64,000 nt of DNA from contig QKYL01000183.1 in the NCBI GenBank assembly GCA_003255745.1, positions 1-64,000 on the forward strand, given 5' to 3'. The position numbers and the translations under genes were made by a program. Source of the stretch: Paracoccus saliphilus. Its GTDB lineage: Bacteria; Pseudomonadota; Alphaproteobacteria; Rhodobacterales; Rhodobacteraceae. The notes below the pieces were generated by a model that saw nothing but the letters and a program-made list of their open reading frames with translations, searched no databases and was not told where the DNA came from. Positions 8,963 to 18,585 of the stretch are shown here, in pieces. The first letter of the stretch is position 1; every line of letters begins with the position of its first letter.

Positions 8963-9087
8963 CCATTCGGGTCGCCACTGTCCGGACCCTCTCGATCATC
9001 GGGAAACGGGGGCCAGAAGCGGCCCATGTTGCAGGCAACCGGATCATCCTTCGGCCCCACGCTGTATGGGCGCAAATCCGAAAGCTG

Positions 9088-10269
9088 TCAGATCCGCTCG
9101 ATCGCAATGGCGATGCCCTGCCCGCCCCCGATGCACATAGTGATCAGCCCGATGCGGCCGCCTGTCCGCTCCAGCTCGTGCAGCGCCTTGACAGTCAGGA
9201 TCGCGCCAGTAGCGCCGACCGGGTGACCCAGGGCGATGGCGCCCCCGTTCGGGTTCACCTTGGCCGGATCAAGCCCAAGCCCCTTGTTCACCGCCAGCGC
9301 CTGCGCGGCAAAGGCCTCGTTCGATTCGATTACGTCGAACTGCGCCGCCGTCAGCCCGGTGCGCTTCATCAGCGCCTCGACCGCCGGGATGGGGCCGATG
9401 CCCATCACCTCGGGTCGCACGCCAGCCACGGCATAGCCAAGGATTCGGGCGCGCGGGGTCAGGCCGGCCCCCTCGGCCGCCTCGGACCGCGCCAAGACCA
9501 AGGCTGCGGCGCCGTCGTTGATGCCGCTGGCATTGCCTGCCGTGACGGAACCACCCTTCTGGAAGACCGCCTTCAGGCCCGCCAGCTTGTCCAGGCTGGT
9601 GTCCTTGGGATGTTCGTCGGTGTCGAAGGCGGCGATGCCCTTGCGGGTCTTCACCTCGATCGGGACGATCTGGTCGCGGAAATGACCGGCGGCGATGGCG
9701 GCCGCCGCGCGGCGCTGCGATTCCATCGCGAATTCGTCCTGCTGCTCGCGGCTGATGTCATGTTCGGCCGCGACGTTTTCCGCGGTGACGCCCATGTGGC
9801 CGGTGCCCATCGGGCAGGTCAGCGCGCCGGTCATCATGTCCAGCATGGCCTGGTCGCCCATCTTCGCGCCGAACCGGGCCGAGGGCAGGATATAGGGCGA
9901 CCGGCTCATGCTTTCCGCACCCCCCGCGACGGCGTAATCCGCATCCCCCAGCAGCAGCGCCTGCGTGGCCGACACGATCGCCTGCGCACCGGACCCGCAC
10001 AGCCGGTTGACGTTCATGGCCGGAGTCGTGTGCGGGATGCCCGCCTCCAGCATCGCGACGCGCGACAGGTACATGTCGCGCGGCTCGGTGTTGATCACAT
10101 GGCCAAAGACGACGTGGCCGATCCGCTCGGGATCGACCTGCGCGCGTTCCAGCGCGGCGCGGGTGACGGCGCTGGCCAGCGCGATGGGCGGCAGGGCAGA
10201 CAGGCTGCCGCCAAAGGTGCCGATTGCCGTGCGGGTGGCGGACAGGATCACGATTTCAGATGCGGTCAT
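9088..10269 (-). CDS. Acetyl-CoA C-acetyltransferase (thiolase family)
   Basis: A 393-residue thiolase that condenses or cleaves acetoacetyl-CoA, used for polyhydroxybutyrate synthesis or acyl-CoA breakdown. The nucleophilic Cys lies in [11 protein letters not shown] (about residue 88), the His in [18 protein letters not shown] near 348 and the second Cys in [11 protein letters not shown] near 378. The start is the ATG at 10269 behind a GGAGA(C) ribosome-binding site; an open frame 17 codons further upstream has no family similarity. It stands alone, without phaB nearby, so phaA and atoB/bktB assignments cannot be separated. Confidence 0.9.
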   Translation of the reverse strand: MTASEIVILSATRTAIGTFGGSLSALPPIALASAVTRAALERAQVDPERIGHVVFGHVINTEPRDMYLSRVAMLEAGIPHTTPAMNVNRLCGSGAQAIVSATQALLLGDADYAVAGGAESMSRSPYILPSARFGAKMGDQAMLDMMTGALTCPMGTGHMGVTAENVAAEHDISREQQDEFAMESQRRAAAAIAAGHFRDQIVPIEVKTRKGIAAFDTDEHPKDTSLDKLAGLKAVFQKGGSVTAGNASGINDGAAALVLARSEAAEGAGLTPRARILGYAVAGVRPEVMGIGPIPAVEALMKRTGLTAAQFDVIESNEAFAAQALAVNKGLGLDPAKVNPNGGAIALGHPVGATGAILTVKALHELERTGGRIGLITMCIGGGQGIAIAIERI

Positions 10270-10439
10270 TGGAGTCTCCTCTTCCTTCAAGCAGAATAGA
10301 CCTGCCACCCTGCCTCGCAAGGCGGCGGTGGAATTCCGTCACGGCACGCATCGGAATATAACTCTCCTTTCGACAGGACAAATTGCGGGCCGCAGCATTC
10401 GGCGCTATGCTTGTCAGGAATAACGATACGAGGCCCCGC

Positions 10440-10811
10440 ATGACCCAGACTGCGACTGCCCCCCGGCTGCGCATCAAGCTTCGCCTCGAATACGACAGCC
10501 CGCTGATCCTGGGGCCGGGCAAGGCCGAGCTGCTCAGCCGCATCGCGCGGCTTGGCTCGATCTCGGCCGCCGCGCGCGAAATGGGCATGAGCTACAAGCG
10601 CGCCTGGACACTGGTCGAAGAGATGAACATGGCCTTTGCAGACCCGGTGATCGACAGTGCGCGGGGCGGCGCGGGCGGCGGCGGGGCAACAGTGACGCCG
10701 ACCGGAGAAAAGGTGCTGGTGCATTACCGCGCGCTGGAAACGCTGCTGCGCGAGGCGGGGGCGGAAAACCTGCACGCCCTGAACGCCCTTCTGCGCCCGG
10801 AAAGCAGCTGA
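10440..10811 (+). CDS. ModE-like winged-helix transcriptional regulator (N-terminal domain only)
   Basis: A 123-residue DNA-binding protein matching the winged-helix part of ModE, the molybdate-responsive repressor. The segment LLSRIARLGSISAAAREMGMSYKRAW (residues about 30-55) is the LysR/ModE-type helix-turn-helix and is followed by a Gly-rich wing and VTPTGEKVL. There is no molbindin (MOP) ligand domain, so it probably does not bind molybdate itself. No molybdate transporter genes are adjacent. It is divergent from the thiolase gene, with 170 bases between the starts. Confidence 0.82.
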   Translation: MTQTATAPRLRIKLRLEYDSPLILGPGKAELLSRIARLGSISAAAREMGMSYKRAWTLVEEMNMAFADPVIDSARGGAGGGGATVTPTGEKVLVHYRALETLLREAGAENLHALNALLRPESS

Positions 10812-10981
10812 TCGGCCAGTCGCGACAGGCCCGCCCTGCCGCACCGCAAGGGAAATAGACATGCCGCCACCGCGGCCCGTGACCTTCTGTCGGACCCTTC
10901 TTCCGGCTTTGTGATTTCACTGCCGCGTGATTTCCCGTAATATTGCCTGAAAAGCAGAACAACGAGCAGCACGAGGGCAGA

Positions 10982-11563
10982 ATGAACAGGCTACTGAAGC
11001 TGGCCATTGTTGGGCTGGTCGCCTCTTGCGGCGGCGGCAACTACAGCGCGCCGCGTCAGCTGGACAACGCGTGCGCCATCGTGGCCGAACGCCCCGCCTA
11101 TCTGCGCGCCATGCGCAAGACCGAACGGAAATGGGGCGTTCCGGTGCATGTCCAGATGGCGACGATGTATCAGGAATCCAAGTTCATCGGCGACGCGCGC
11201 ACCCCGCATCAATATGCCCTGGGCGTGATCCCCATCGGCCGGCAGAGCAGCGCCTTTGGCTATTCGCAGGCCTTGGACGGCACCTGGGAGGAATACCAGA
11301 ACGCCACCAAGAACCGCCGGGCGCGCCGCGACGACATCCGGGATGCGACTGATTTCATGGGCTGGTACATGCATGGCAGCCAGCAGAAGCTGGGCCTGTC
11401 CAAGCATGATGCCGGCTCGCAATACCTAGCCTATCACGAAGGGCGCGGCGGCTTTGCCCGCGGCAGCCACCGCCAGAAGGGCTGGCTGATGCGGGTCGCG
11501 GCGCAGGTCGGGCAGCGGTCCGAGATGTACCGCCAGCAGCTGGTGTCCTGCCGCCGCGCTTGA
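10982..11563 (+). CDS. Lytic transglycosylase-like (SLT domain) lipoprotein
   Basis: A 193-residue predicted outer-membrane lipoprotein. The N-terminus LLKLAIVGLVASC is a signal peptide ending in a lipobox with Cys16. The rest resembles the lysozyme-like SLT fold: an early catalytic-Glu motif MYQESKFIG near 60-68, then FGYSQALDGTWEEYQ and a downstream YLAYHEG block. It would cleave or bind peptidoglycan in the periplasm. A GAGGGCAGA purine stretch precedes the ATG. It is a single gene between the ModE-like regulator and a GST. Confidence 0.8.
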   Translation: MNRLLKLAIVGLVASCGGGNYSAPRQLDNACAIVAERPAYLRAMRKTERKWGVPVHVQMATMYQESKFIGDARTPHQYALGVIPIGRQSSAFGYSQALDGTWEEYQNATKNRRARRDDIRDATDFMGWYMHGSQQKLGLSKHDAGSQYLAYHEGRGGFARGSHRQKGWLMRVAAQVGQRSEMYRQQLVSCRRA

Positions 11564-11624
11564 TCGCTTGACGCGGCAAAGGGGCTGAGGTCCTCTGAGG
11601 TCAACAGATCAAGGGGGACAGCAC

Positions 11625-12212
11625 ATGTATCGCGTCATCGGAACCGGCAAGTCCCGGGCCTTCCGGGTATTGTGGATGCTGGAGGAGCTTGGGCTGCCCT
11701 ATCAGCATGTTCCCGCCAATCCGCACAGCGAGGGCGTGGCGCAGTTCAACCCGACGGGCAAGGTGCCCGTGCTGATCGATGACGGCACGCCGATCACGGA
11801 TTCGACCGCCATCCTGACCTATCTTGCTGACCGGCACGGCCAGCTGACGCACAAGGCAGGTACACTGGACCGCGCCCGACAGGACAGCCTGACCCAGTTC
11901 CTGCTGGATGAATTCGACGCCGCCCTGTGGTTGGCCGCACGCCACAGCTTCGTCCTGCCCGAAGAGCTGCGCCTCAGCGCCATCAAGAACACGCTCCGGT
12001 GGGAATTCGAAACCAGCCAAAAGACGCTGGTGCATCGCATGGCCGATGGCCCCTTCCTGATGGGCGACCAGATGACCGTGCCGGACATCATCCTGGGCCA
12101 CTGCCTGGACTGGGCCTTGGCCGCGCGTTTCCCGATCACCGAACCGCGCCTGACCGAGCATCTTGACCGCATGCGCGACCGTTCGGCCTATGGGCGGGCC
12201 GCGGCGCTCTGA
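11625..12212 (+). CDS. Glutathione S-transferase family protein
   Basis: A cytosolic GST of 195 residues. The N-terminal thioredoxin-like domain starts YRVIGTGKSRAFRVLWMLEELGLPY and contains the cis-Pro/ESxAI equivalents (GKVPVLIDD then DSTAILTYLAD near 47-70), which bind glutathione. The C-terminal half is all-helical and carries MADGPFLMGDQMTVPDIILGHCLDW, a typical helix with the conserved N-capping Asp. Substrate is unknown. It is preceded by GGGGGA at good spacing and its last 25 bases overlap a small convergent ORF. Confidence 0.88.
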   Translation: MYRVIGTGKSRAFRVLWMLEELGLPYQHVPANPHSEGVAQFNPTGKVPVLIDDGTPITDSTAILTYLADRHGQLTHKAGTLDRARQDSLTQFLLDEFDAALWLAARHSFVLPEELRLSAIKNTLRWEFETSQKTLVHRMADGPFLMGDQMTVPDIILGHCLDWALAARFPITEPRLTEHLDRMRDRSAYGRAAAL

Positions 12213-12364
12213 GGGGCCGCCGGCCGTGGGGCGGCAGGGGTGCCGTCCTGCGGCGGGTCCGGGCAGTCGGGTCCACAGGCGGCGACCGGTTTGGCATCTG
12301 GGATCAGGAATCCGTCAATGCGGCGCCGGTCCTCGGGCGAGAAGTCGGTAATGGTATGCGTCAT
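12188..12364 (-). CDS. Small hypothetical protein
   Basis: A 58-residue ORF beginning MTHTITDFSPEDRRRIDGF, with a CGPDCPDPP motif in the middle and a low-complexity Pro/Ala tail. The ATG at 12364 follows a strong GAGGAGGT ribosome-binding site at ideal spacing, the main support that it is real. Two Cys in CxxxC spacing could bind metal or form a disulfide. The 3' end overlaps the convergent GST gene. I recognise no family. Confidence 0.45.
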   Translation of the reverse strand: MTHTITDFSPEDRRRIDGFLIPDAKPVAACGPDCPDPPQDGTPAAPRPAAPQSAAARP

Positions 12365-12471
12365 CGGAAACCTCCTCTGCGGACCAAGGGCCGGCCGCGG
12401 CGGTTCCTCCCCCAAGGCAAAGGCTAGGGCGCAATGCGCGATTCGTCTGCGAAGATCGGCTCCTTTGCGAC

Positions 12472-13683
12472 TCAGGTCGCAGATAGACGGGCGGCTGCGG
12501 CCTGCCCCGCGCGGCGTCCGGTGGCCAGGCAGCCGGTCAGAAGATAGCCGCCGGTCGGTGCTTCCCAGTCCAGCATCTCTCCGGCGGCGAAAACGCCAGG
12601 CAGCGCCCGCAGTTCCAGATCAGGATGCAGGGCGCAGGGCATGATCCCGCCCGCCGAGGAAATCGCCCTCTCCAGCCCCATTGGGCCCTCATGACGCAGG
12701 GGAAGGGCCTTGGCGCGCGCCGCCCAGGCTTGCGGATCGTCCGGAAAGGGCCGGCCCCATTCCAGCAGCAGCGCAACCTTGACCGGATCGCCCAGCACGC
12801 GACGCAGCCAGTTGCCCAGGGACAGCCGGCCGCGGGCCTGATCAAAGCGCCGCGCCAGGGCCTGCGCGGTCAGATCAGGGGCCAGATCGACTTCGGCCGA
12901 CGCACCGTCCCGGATCGCGGCCGCGACCTCATAGATGCCGCCGCCCTCGATCCCCGCACGGGAAATCACCCATTCACCCCGCCCGACCTTGTTTCCCACG
13001 CGGATGGCCGTACCCTTGACCGGTGCCCCCATGAATCGCTGCATCGGGTCCGACCAGGTGACGCGAAAGCCCATGTTGGCGGGACGGAAGGGGGCAACAT
13101 CGACGCCCGCACCAGCCAGGATCGGCACCCAAGCCGCGTCCGATCCCAGCCGCGGCCAGCTTGCCCCGCCAAGCGCCAATACCGTCGCTTTCGGATGTAG
13201 AAGCCTTGGCCCGTCGGGCGTATCGAACCGGAACCCGCCTTTTTCCAGCCCGACCCACCGCCAGCGGCGACGCAGGTCCACGCCGCCGCCTGCCACGCGC
13301 GCAAGCCAGGCCCGCAGCAGGGGCGACGCTTTCATTCCAACCGGAAACACGCGCCCGGTCGAGCCGGAAAAAAGCTCCACACCCAGCCCCTCGGCCCAGG
13401 CCATCACCTGCGCCGGGCCGAAGCAGGCGCCCGTGTCATCTTCCAGCAGGTGACCTCTCGGTTCGGGCGACAACTCGCCGCCAGCCAGATGGGCCTGGAA
13501 CACCGGCAGCGGTTCGACGCGCGTCAGGTTCAGGCCGGACTTTCCCGCCATCAGGAACTTGCGCGCCGGGCTGGGCATGGCCTCGGCCACGATCACACGG
13601 CGGCCTGGTGCCATCAGCATTTCGGCCGCCATCAGACCGGCCGGGCCGGCGCCGATCACCAGCGCGTCGACCGGCTCGCTCAC
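12472..13683 (-). CDS. FAD-dependent oxidoreductase, HI0933/YhiN family
   Basis: A 403-residue flavoprotein with an N-terminal Rossmann dinucleotide motif (VIGAGPAGLMAAEML, residues about 9-23), the family KFLMAGKSGLNLT block near 43-55, VLALGGASWPRLGSD in the middle and a C-terminal FAAGEMLDWEAPTGGYLL FAD-binding segment. The family's substrate is mostly unknown; some relatives act in bile-acid or isoprenoid reduction. It starts with a GTG that overlaps the holA stop by four bases (GTGA), so it is the last gene of the leuS-lptE-holA operon. Confidence 0.9.
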   Translation of the reverse strand: MSEPVDALVIGAGPAGLMAAEMLMAPGRRVIVAEAMPSPARKFLMAGKSGLNLTRVEPLPVFQAHLAGGELSPEPRGHLLEDDTGACFGPAQVMAWAEGLGVELFSGSTGRVFPVGMKASPLLRAWLARVAGGGVDLRRRWRWVGLEKGGFRFDTPDGPRLLHPKATVLALGGASWPRLGSDAAWVPILAGAGVDVAPFRPANMGFRVTWSDPMQRFMGAPVKGTAIRVGNKVGRGEWVISRAGIEGGGIYEVAAAIRDGASAEVDLAPDLTAQALARRFDQARGRLSLGNWLRRVLGDPVKVALLLEWGRPFPDDPQAWAARAKALPLRHEGPMGLERAISSAGGIMPCALHPDLELRALPGVFAAGEMLDWEAPTGGYLLTGCLATGRRAGQAAAARLSAT

Positions 13684-14708
13684 CGCCGGCCCCTGGGCTT
13701 CATGGCCAGCCGCAACAGCGCGCGTTCGACCAGCGGCATCTGCGGCGCGCGGCTGGTCGAGCGCAGCGTCATGTCCGTCGCCAGCAGCAGCGACACCGCC
13801 TCCTCCAGCGGCCCCATGCCCCAGCTTTGCGCCTGCCGCGCCATGCGGTCGCGACGCGGCCCGAACACGGGCGGCCGCGCCCGCGCCAATGCCACGCCCG
13901 GCCCCGCCGGATCGGCCGCCGCCAGGTGCAGCGCGCGGAAATGGCGCAGCGCGGCGATGCACAGCGTCACCGGCACGATGCCCTGCTGCTCGATGCGCCG
14001 CATCAGCGGGCCGAAATCGCCCTCGCGGCGCTCGGCCACGACATGGATCAACTCGTCCAGATCCGCCTCGATCGTGGCCGGGGCCAGCAGGGCGATCTCT
14101 TCGGCCGTCAAGGGCGCAGGATCGCCGTACTTGTAGAGGCCGATCTTCTCGACCGTCTGCCGCAGGTCGCCCGGATCCAAGGCGCGGGCCAGCAGCATCA
14201 ACTCGCGCATGGCCTCGCGCGGGACCTCGCGCAGGCCGGCCTCGGCCAGCCAGCGGGCGACCTCGTCCTCGTCCGGGGGATCGTCATAAATGGGCGCGGT
14301 CACGGCCTGGCCATGCGTTTCGAACAACTTGCGCAGGGCCGAGGTCTTGGACAAGGACGCCGCCGTCACCACGACCACCGCGTCGCCCTGCCGCCATTCC
14401 GTCAGGGCTGCGCGGACCGCCTCGGCCGCGCTGTCTGGCGTATCCTCGACCACCACCACGCGTGGCCCGGGAAAAAAGCCCACCTCGCGCACCGCGTCGA
14501 TCAACTGGGCCGGGTCCTTCTTCAGACCGGCGCCCGGCATCCGGGTCAGGCGCATCTCCTCGTCGGCTTTGACGCCGACCAGCGCGCGAACCGCCTCGGC
14601 ACGCTTCATCGCCACCCGCATCGCGTCCTGGCCATAGATCAGCAGCCCCGGCCGCGAAGGGTCGGGCCGCGCCAGATAGCGCGCGATCTCGGCCCCCTTC
14701 AGCAGCAT
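13680..14708 (-). CDS. holA: HolA, DNA polymerase III delta subunit
   Basis: The clamp-loader subunit that opens the beta sliding clamp, 342 residues. It has the delta N-terminal pattern LIYGQDAMRVAMKRAEAV near 23-40 in place of a working Walker A, followed by VVVEDTPDSAAEA and the AAA-like and collar domains to the C-terminus, with a typical length. It lies in the common alphaproteobacterial order leuS-lptE-holA with short spacing (five bases to lptE). Confidence 0.93.
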   Translation of the reverse strand: MLLKGAEIARYLARPDPSRPGLLIYGQDAMRVAMKRAEAVRALVGVKADEEMRLTRMPGAGLKKDPAQLIDAVREVGFFPGPRVVVVEDTPDSAAEAVRAALTEWRQGDAVVVVTAASLSKTSALRKLFETHGQAVTAPIYDDPPDEDEVARWLAEAGLREVPREAMRELMLLARALDPGDLRQTVEKIGLYKYGDPAPLTAEEIALLAPATIEADLDELIHVVAERREGDFGPLMRRIEQQGIVPVTLCIAALRHFRALHLAAADPAGPGVALARARPPVFGPRRDRMARQAQSWGMGPLEEAVSLLLATDMTLRSTSRAPQMPLVERALLRLAMKPRGRR

Positions 14709-14713
14709 GGCCG

Positions 14714-15208
14714 CTACTCCGGCAGAGAGGCGGCGGCCGCCAAGAGGCGGGTCACCACCTGGTCAGCCAGCATCATCGCCAGGCGTTCGCGCGCGTCCCC
14801 TTCGGCCGCCAGGGTCGAGATCGTGGTGCCGGTCGTCGAATAGGACGTGAAGCTGCTGACCCGGCCCTGCGCCACCACCTGCCCGCCGGGTCCGGTCAGC
14901 GCGAAGTCGGCCGTGCCGTTCAGGGAATAGCGGGTCGTCACCTCGTCAGGGGTGATGGCCTGGCTGACGACGGCTGCGTTGATGCGGTAATCCAGATCGT
15001 AATCAGCCTGATCCTCGGGCCCCAGCCGTTCCGCCACGCGCCGGTTGAAGATAAAGTCGATGGGCGTGTCCGGATCGCGCGGCCGCACCCGGCCAAACAG
15101 CCGAGATCCCCCGCCACCCGGTCCATAGACCGGGCTTAATCCGCAGGCCGCCAGCGCCAGCACCCCCAGCAGCAGGGCGCGGCGCGGCAGGCGCTCAGGC
15201 GACCACAT
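14714..15208 (-). CDS. lptE: LptE, LPS-assembly lipoprotein
   Basis: Outer-membrane lipoprotein that plugs the LptD barrel and delivers LPS to the cell surface; 164 residues. The signal peptide [14 protein letters not shown] ends in a lipobox with Cys22, followed directly by [10 protein letters not shown], the LSPVYG signature of alphaproteobacterial LptE. The rest is beta-rich, as expected. The gene overlaps the 3' end of leuS by 14 bases and precedes holA, matching the widespread leuS-lptE-holA order. Confidence 0.92.
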   Translation of the reverse strand: MWSPERLPRRALLLGVLALAACGLSPVYGPGGGGSRLFGRVRPRDPDTPIDFIFNRRVAERLGPEDQADYDLDYRINAAVVSQAITPDEVTTRYSLNGTADFALTGPGGQVVAQGRVSSFTSYSTTGTTISTLAAEGDARERLAMMLADQVVTRLLAAAASLPE

Positions 15209-17735
15209 TGACGATCCGTCCGGGCACGACGATCAGCTTCTTGGGCGCGGCCCCTTCCAGGAACCGCTGCACCGTTTCGTCTGCCAGCACCAGCGCCTCG
15301 ATCTGCTCCTTGGCCATGTCCTTGGGAACGGCGATCTCGGCCCGGCGCTTGCCGTTGATCTGGATGGGCAGGGTGACACTGTCATCCTCCAGCATCGCCG
15401 GGTCGGCTTGGGGCCAGGCCGCGTCCACGACCATGCCCTGCCCGCCGGACCGGGACCAGATCTCCTCGGCCAAGTGCGGCACCATCGGCGCCATTAGTTG
15501 CGCCATGATGCGCAGAACGGCGCGGCGGGCCTCGCCCCCGGCCTGCGACTTCCCTACCGCATTGGCCAGTTCGTACAGCTTGGCCACAGCCTTGTTGAAG
15601 GCAAAGCCCTCGATGGCGCGGGAGACATCGGCAATGGCGCGATGGGCGGCGCGGGTCAGGGCGATGTCATCGACCCCCTCGGCCGGGGCCTCATCAGCCA
15701 GGCGCCACAGCCGCGACAGGAACTTGGACGCCGCCTCCGCCCCCGAGACGGTCCATTCCACATCCCGCTCGGGCGGGCTGTCGGACAGCATGAACCAGCG
15801 CGCCGTGTCCGCACCATAGCTTTCGACAATATTGACCGGATCGACGACGTTCTTCTTGGACTTGGACATCTTGGCCGAAGGGATCACCCGGACCGCCGTG
15901 CCGTCCGCCAGTTTGCCGTCGGTCACATCCTCGGGCAGGTGATAGACCGGCCGCCCGCGCGCGTCTTCGGTCATGTAGATCTCGTGCGTGACCATGCCTT
16001 GGGTGAACAGGGCGTCGAAGGGCTCCCTGGCGCTTTCGGGCAGATGCCCGGTCTGCACCATCGCGCGGGCAAAAAAGCGCGAATAGAGCAGGTGCAGGAT
16101 CGCATGTTCAATGCCGCCGATATACTGATCGACATTCATCCAGTAATCCGCATCGGCGCGGTCGGTGGGCGTAGAAGCGCCCGGCGAGGTGAAGCGCGCA
16201 TAGTACCACGAGGAATCCACGAAGGTGTCCATCGTGTCGGTTTCCCGACGCGCCGCCCCGCCGCATTTCGGGCAGGTGGCCTGGCGCCAGGTCGGGTGGC
16301 GGTCCAGCGGGTTGCCCGGCACGTCAAAAGTCACGTCCTGCGGCAGCAGCACAGGCAGGTTTTGCTTCGCCTCGGGCACGGTGCCGCAGCTGTCGCAATG
16401 CACGACCGGGATCGGACAGCCCCAGTAACGCTGGCGCGAGATGCCCCAGTCGCGCAGGCGGAACTTGGTCACGCCCGCGCCATAGCCTTGGGCCTCGGCA
16501 TGGGCGATGGCGGCGTCCACGGCGGCCTCGCCGCTCTGATCGACAGCCCCGCTGAAGCCGCGAACATAGGTGACGGCCTCAGACTTGGCCGGCACGAAAG
16601 GCGCCTTAGCCACCAGGGCGTCGGCCTGATCCAGCGTCATTCCGCGCTCACCAAAGGTCGCGCGGATCGGCAGGCCGTATTTTGTGGCGAATTCGTGGTC
16701 ACGCTCGTCATGGGCGGGGCTGCCGAAGATCGCGCCGGTGCCGTAATCCATCAGCACGAAGTTCGCGATCCAGATGGGCAGCTGCCAGTCGGCATTCAGC
16801 GGGTGACGCACGGTCAGGCCGGTGTCGAAGCCCAGCTTGGGCGCGGTTTCTATCGCCTCCTCGGTGGTGCCGATCTTGCGGCACTCCTCGCGGAAGGTCT
16901 CGATTTCGGGGCGGCTTTCGGCCAGTTCCTTGACCAGCGGATGATCCGGCGACAGCGCGACGAAGCTGGCCCCCATCAACGTGTCCGGCCGGGTTGTATA
17001 AACTTCAATCGCCTCGTGTCCCGCAGGCGCATCGACGGTCTGGAAGCGGAACTGCAACCCGCGCGACCTGCCGATCCAGTTGGCCTGCATCAGCCGCACC
17101 TTCTCGGGCCAACCATGCAACCCGTCCAGCGCCTCCAGCAGCTCATCGCTGTAATCGCTGATCTTGAAGAACCACTGCGTCAGTTCGCGCCGTTCGACCT
17201 GTGCGCCCGACCGCCAGCCCTTGCCGTCGATTACCTGTTCGTTGGCCAGCACGGTCATGTCGACCGGGTCCCAGTTCACCTGCGCCGATTTCCGCGTGAT
17301 CAGGCCCGCCTCCAGAAAGTCCAGGAACAGCGCCTGCTGCTGGGCGACATAGGCGTCGTCGCAGGTGGCGAATTCGCGGCTCCAGTCGATGGACAGGCCC
17401 AGGGGCTTCAGCTGGTCGCGCATCGTGGCGATGTTGGCATAGGTCCAGTTGCGGGGATGGCCGCCCTGCTCCATCGCAGCGTTTTCGGCGGGCATGCCGA
17501 AGGCGTCCCAACCCATCGGGTGCAGCACCGAAAACCCCTGTGCGCGCTTGAAGCGTGCCACCACGTCGCCCATCGTATAGTTGCGCACATGACCCATGTG
17601 GATGCGCCCCGACGGATAGGGGAACATCTCCAGCACATAATATTTCGGGCGCTCGTCGCGGATGGCGGTGAAGGTTTCGGCGTCGGCCCAGGCCTTCTGC
17701 CAGCGGGCTTCGCTTGTGGCGGGATCATAGGGCAT
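15195..17735 (-). CDS. leuS: Leucyl-tRNA synthetase
   Basis: Class Ia aminoacyl-tRNA synthetase charging tRNA-Leu, 846 residues. The HIGH-type motif is HMGH at residues 46-49 after FPYPSGRI, and the KMSKS motif is in [12 protein letters not shown] near 615-626. The CP1 editing domain is recognisable from [19 protein letters not shown] (near 248-266), and two CxxC zinc knots are present (CDSCG and CPKCG). It heads the leuS-lptE-holA-flavoprotein operon. Confidence 0.98.
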   Translation of the reverse strand: MPYDPATSEARWQKAWADAETFTAIRDERPKYYVLEMFPYPSGRIHMGHVRNYTMGDVVARFKRAQGFSVLHPMGWDAFGMPAENAAMEQGGHPRNWTYANIATMRDQLKPLGLSIDWSREFATCDDAYVAQQQALFLDFLEAGLITRKSAQVNWDPVDMTVLANEQVIDGKGWRSGAQVERRELTQWFFKISDYSDELLEALDGLHGWPEKVRLMQANWIGRSRGLQFRFQTVDAPAGHEAIEVYTTRPDTLMGASFVALSPDHPLVKELAESRPEIETFREECRKIGTTEEAIETAPKLGFDTGLTVRHPLNADWQLPIWIANFVLMDYGTGAIFGSPAHDERDHEFATKYGLPIRATFGERGMTLDQADALVAKAPFVPAKSEAVTYVRGFSGAVDQSGEAAVDAAIAHAEAQGYGAGVTKFRLRDWGISRQRYWGCPIPVVHCDSCGTVPEAKQNLPVLLPQDVTFDVPGNPLDRHPTWRQATCPKCGGAARRETDTMDTFVDSSWYYARFTSPGASTPTDRADADYWMNVDQYIGGIEHAILHLLYSRFFARAMVQTGHLPESAREPFDALFTQGMVTHEIYMTEDARGRPVYHLPEDVTDGKLADGTAVRVIPSAKMSKSKKNVVDPVNIVESYGADTARWFMLSDSPPERDVEWTVSGAEAASKFLSRLWRLADEAPAEGVDDIALTRAAHRAIADVSRAIEGFAFNKAVAKLYELANAVGKSQAGGEARRAVLRIMAQLMAPMVPHLAEEIWSRSGGQGMVVDAAWPQADPAMLEDDSVTLPIQINGKRRAEIAVPKDMAKEQIEALVLADETVQRFLEGAAPKKLIVVPGRIVNVVA

Positions 17736-17811
17736 GTGGGACCTCGGGCGTCATTCGTTGCCGGGCGGGTTTATACCCCCCGCCGCAGCGGGTCCAGAGG
17801 CCGACGGGCAG

Positions 17812-17838
17812 GGGCGGCAGGCACCACGGGTGCCGCCC
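17812..17838 (-). other. Hairpin between the DUF3576 gene and leuS
   Basis: GGGCGGCA and TGCCGCCC form an eight-base perfect inverted repeat over 17812-17838, with an alternative inner GGCACC/GGTGCC pairing. A second GC-rich dyad follows at about 17762-17783. Neither has a proper T-tract, so a rho-independent terminator is only possible. Confidence 0.35.
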
Positions 17839-17844
17839 GCCCTG

Positions 17845-18318
17845 TCACAGGCGGCCGTCGCGCAACCGCAACTGACGCGCGCGCGTCAGGATCGCATCCT
17901 CGACCGCGCGCACTGTGCCGGGTTCGACCGCGGCCCCGCCCGGCCCCTGCAGCGACAGGCGCAGGCTGCGCGCGTCCAGGGCCGGGTCGCTGATCTGGAT
18001 CGTCGCCCGATAGGACCGCCCCCCGCCCGGAGGCGTCCCGTAGCCGGTCTGGATCACCCCGGTGAAGGGATCGATCGTCTGCACCGGCAGGAAGTTCAGC
18101 ACTTCCAGGCTGGCATTCCACAGGTACTTGTTGACGCCGACAGTCTGGTTCGGGTTTTCGCGATTGTTCAGAAGATCCCAAATCGTGGATTCGCGCGCCT
18201 CAACAGCCTCGGCTGGAACAGACTCTGCTCCCCCTCTGCCGTCAGCTGTGCCGCAAGCCGCCGGAGCTACAGAGAATGCTAATACGATCATAAGGCGCGC
18301 GGCGCGTGCGATATCCAT
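17845..18318 (-). CDS. DUF3576 lipoprotein
   Basis: A 157-residue predicted lipoprotein of the DUF3576 family, common in alphaproteobacteria and without known function. The signal peptide ends VAPAAC with Cys22. The family signature is ESTIWDLLNNRENPNQTVGVNKYLWNASLEVL (within residues 43-75), followed by a beta-rich domain. The ATG at 18318 was chosen because it starts the signal peptide; the frame upstream is not protein-like. It is divergent from the porin gene. Confidence 0.88.
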   Translation of the reverse strand: MDIARAARLMIVLAFSVAPAACGTADGRGGAESVPAEAVEARESTIWDLLNNRENPNQTVGVNKYLWNASLEVLNFLPVQTIDPFTGVIQTGYGTPPGGGRSYRATIQISDPALDARSLRLSLQGPGGAAVEPGTVRAVEDAILTRARQLRLRDGRL

Positions 18319-18585
18319 GCCATCCCCCGGGCTCTTTCTGTCAGCGCCAGCATTAGCCCGGATCGCCCTGCTGAAACAAGCGCTTTGGGGCAGGGTGAGG
18401 GAAGGGCAGGCGCTGCGCACAGCGGACCCTGGATCAGGTGTGGCCCTTGTGCATCACGGAATTGGGTAAAGAAAACAGGCCGCGCTTGAATCCGTTGCAT
18501 CACAAGTTCGAACGGGTGAAACAAATTGCATACCCAGGGCGGGACCGCCGGCTTGGGCATCAGAGAGACAAGAGGGAACATCACC

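Larger units (their letters stand above)
8695..8966 (+). ncRNA. Candidate structured small RNA / leader transcript ending in a palindromic terminator
   Basis: This 427-base gap between the transporter and thiolase genes holds no ordinary gene but is densely structured. A TATAAC -10 box lies at 8695-8700 (the -35 is weak; a TTGACA at 8662 is too far). About a dozen bases later comes a purine tract at 8712-8728, then an 18-codon ORF. Behind it are hairpins at 8796-8810 (AGGGT/ACCCT), about 8812-8841 (GGTT/AACC and GGGA/TCCC), 8864-8888 (ten perfect pairs) and 8908-8921 (GGGAT/ATCCC), and a 28-base palindromic terminator. It does not look like tmRNA, SRP RNA, RNase P RNA or a riboswitch I know. 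Either a dual-function sRNA or a peptide-coding mRNA with a long structured 3' part is possible. Confidence 0.55.

Noticed and set aside
8700..8966. tmRNA, SRP RNA, 6S RNA or RNase P RNA
   Set aside because: None of the conserved core sequences of these RNAs (for example the tRNA-like ends of tmRNA or the GGAAG-type SRP tetraloop region) could be found; the sequence is treated as an unknown RNA.
10440..10811. Full-length ModE molybdate sensor
   Set aside because: Only the winged-helix domain is present; there is no MOP/molbindin domain in the ORF or directly after it.
18319..18585. Defined promoter for the porin gene
   Set aside because: TTGAAT and TTGCAT hexamers exist, but none has a reasonable -10 box at the right distance; the region is reported only as containing the promoter.
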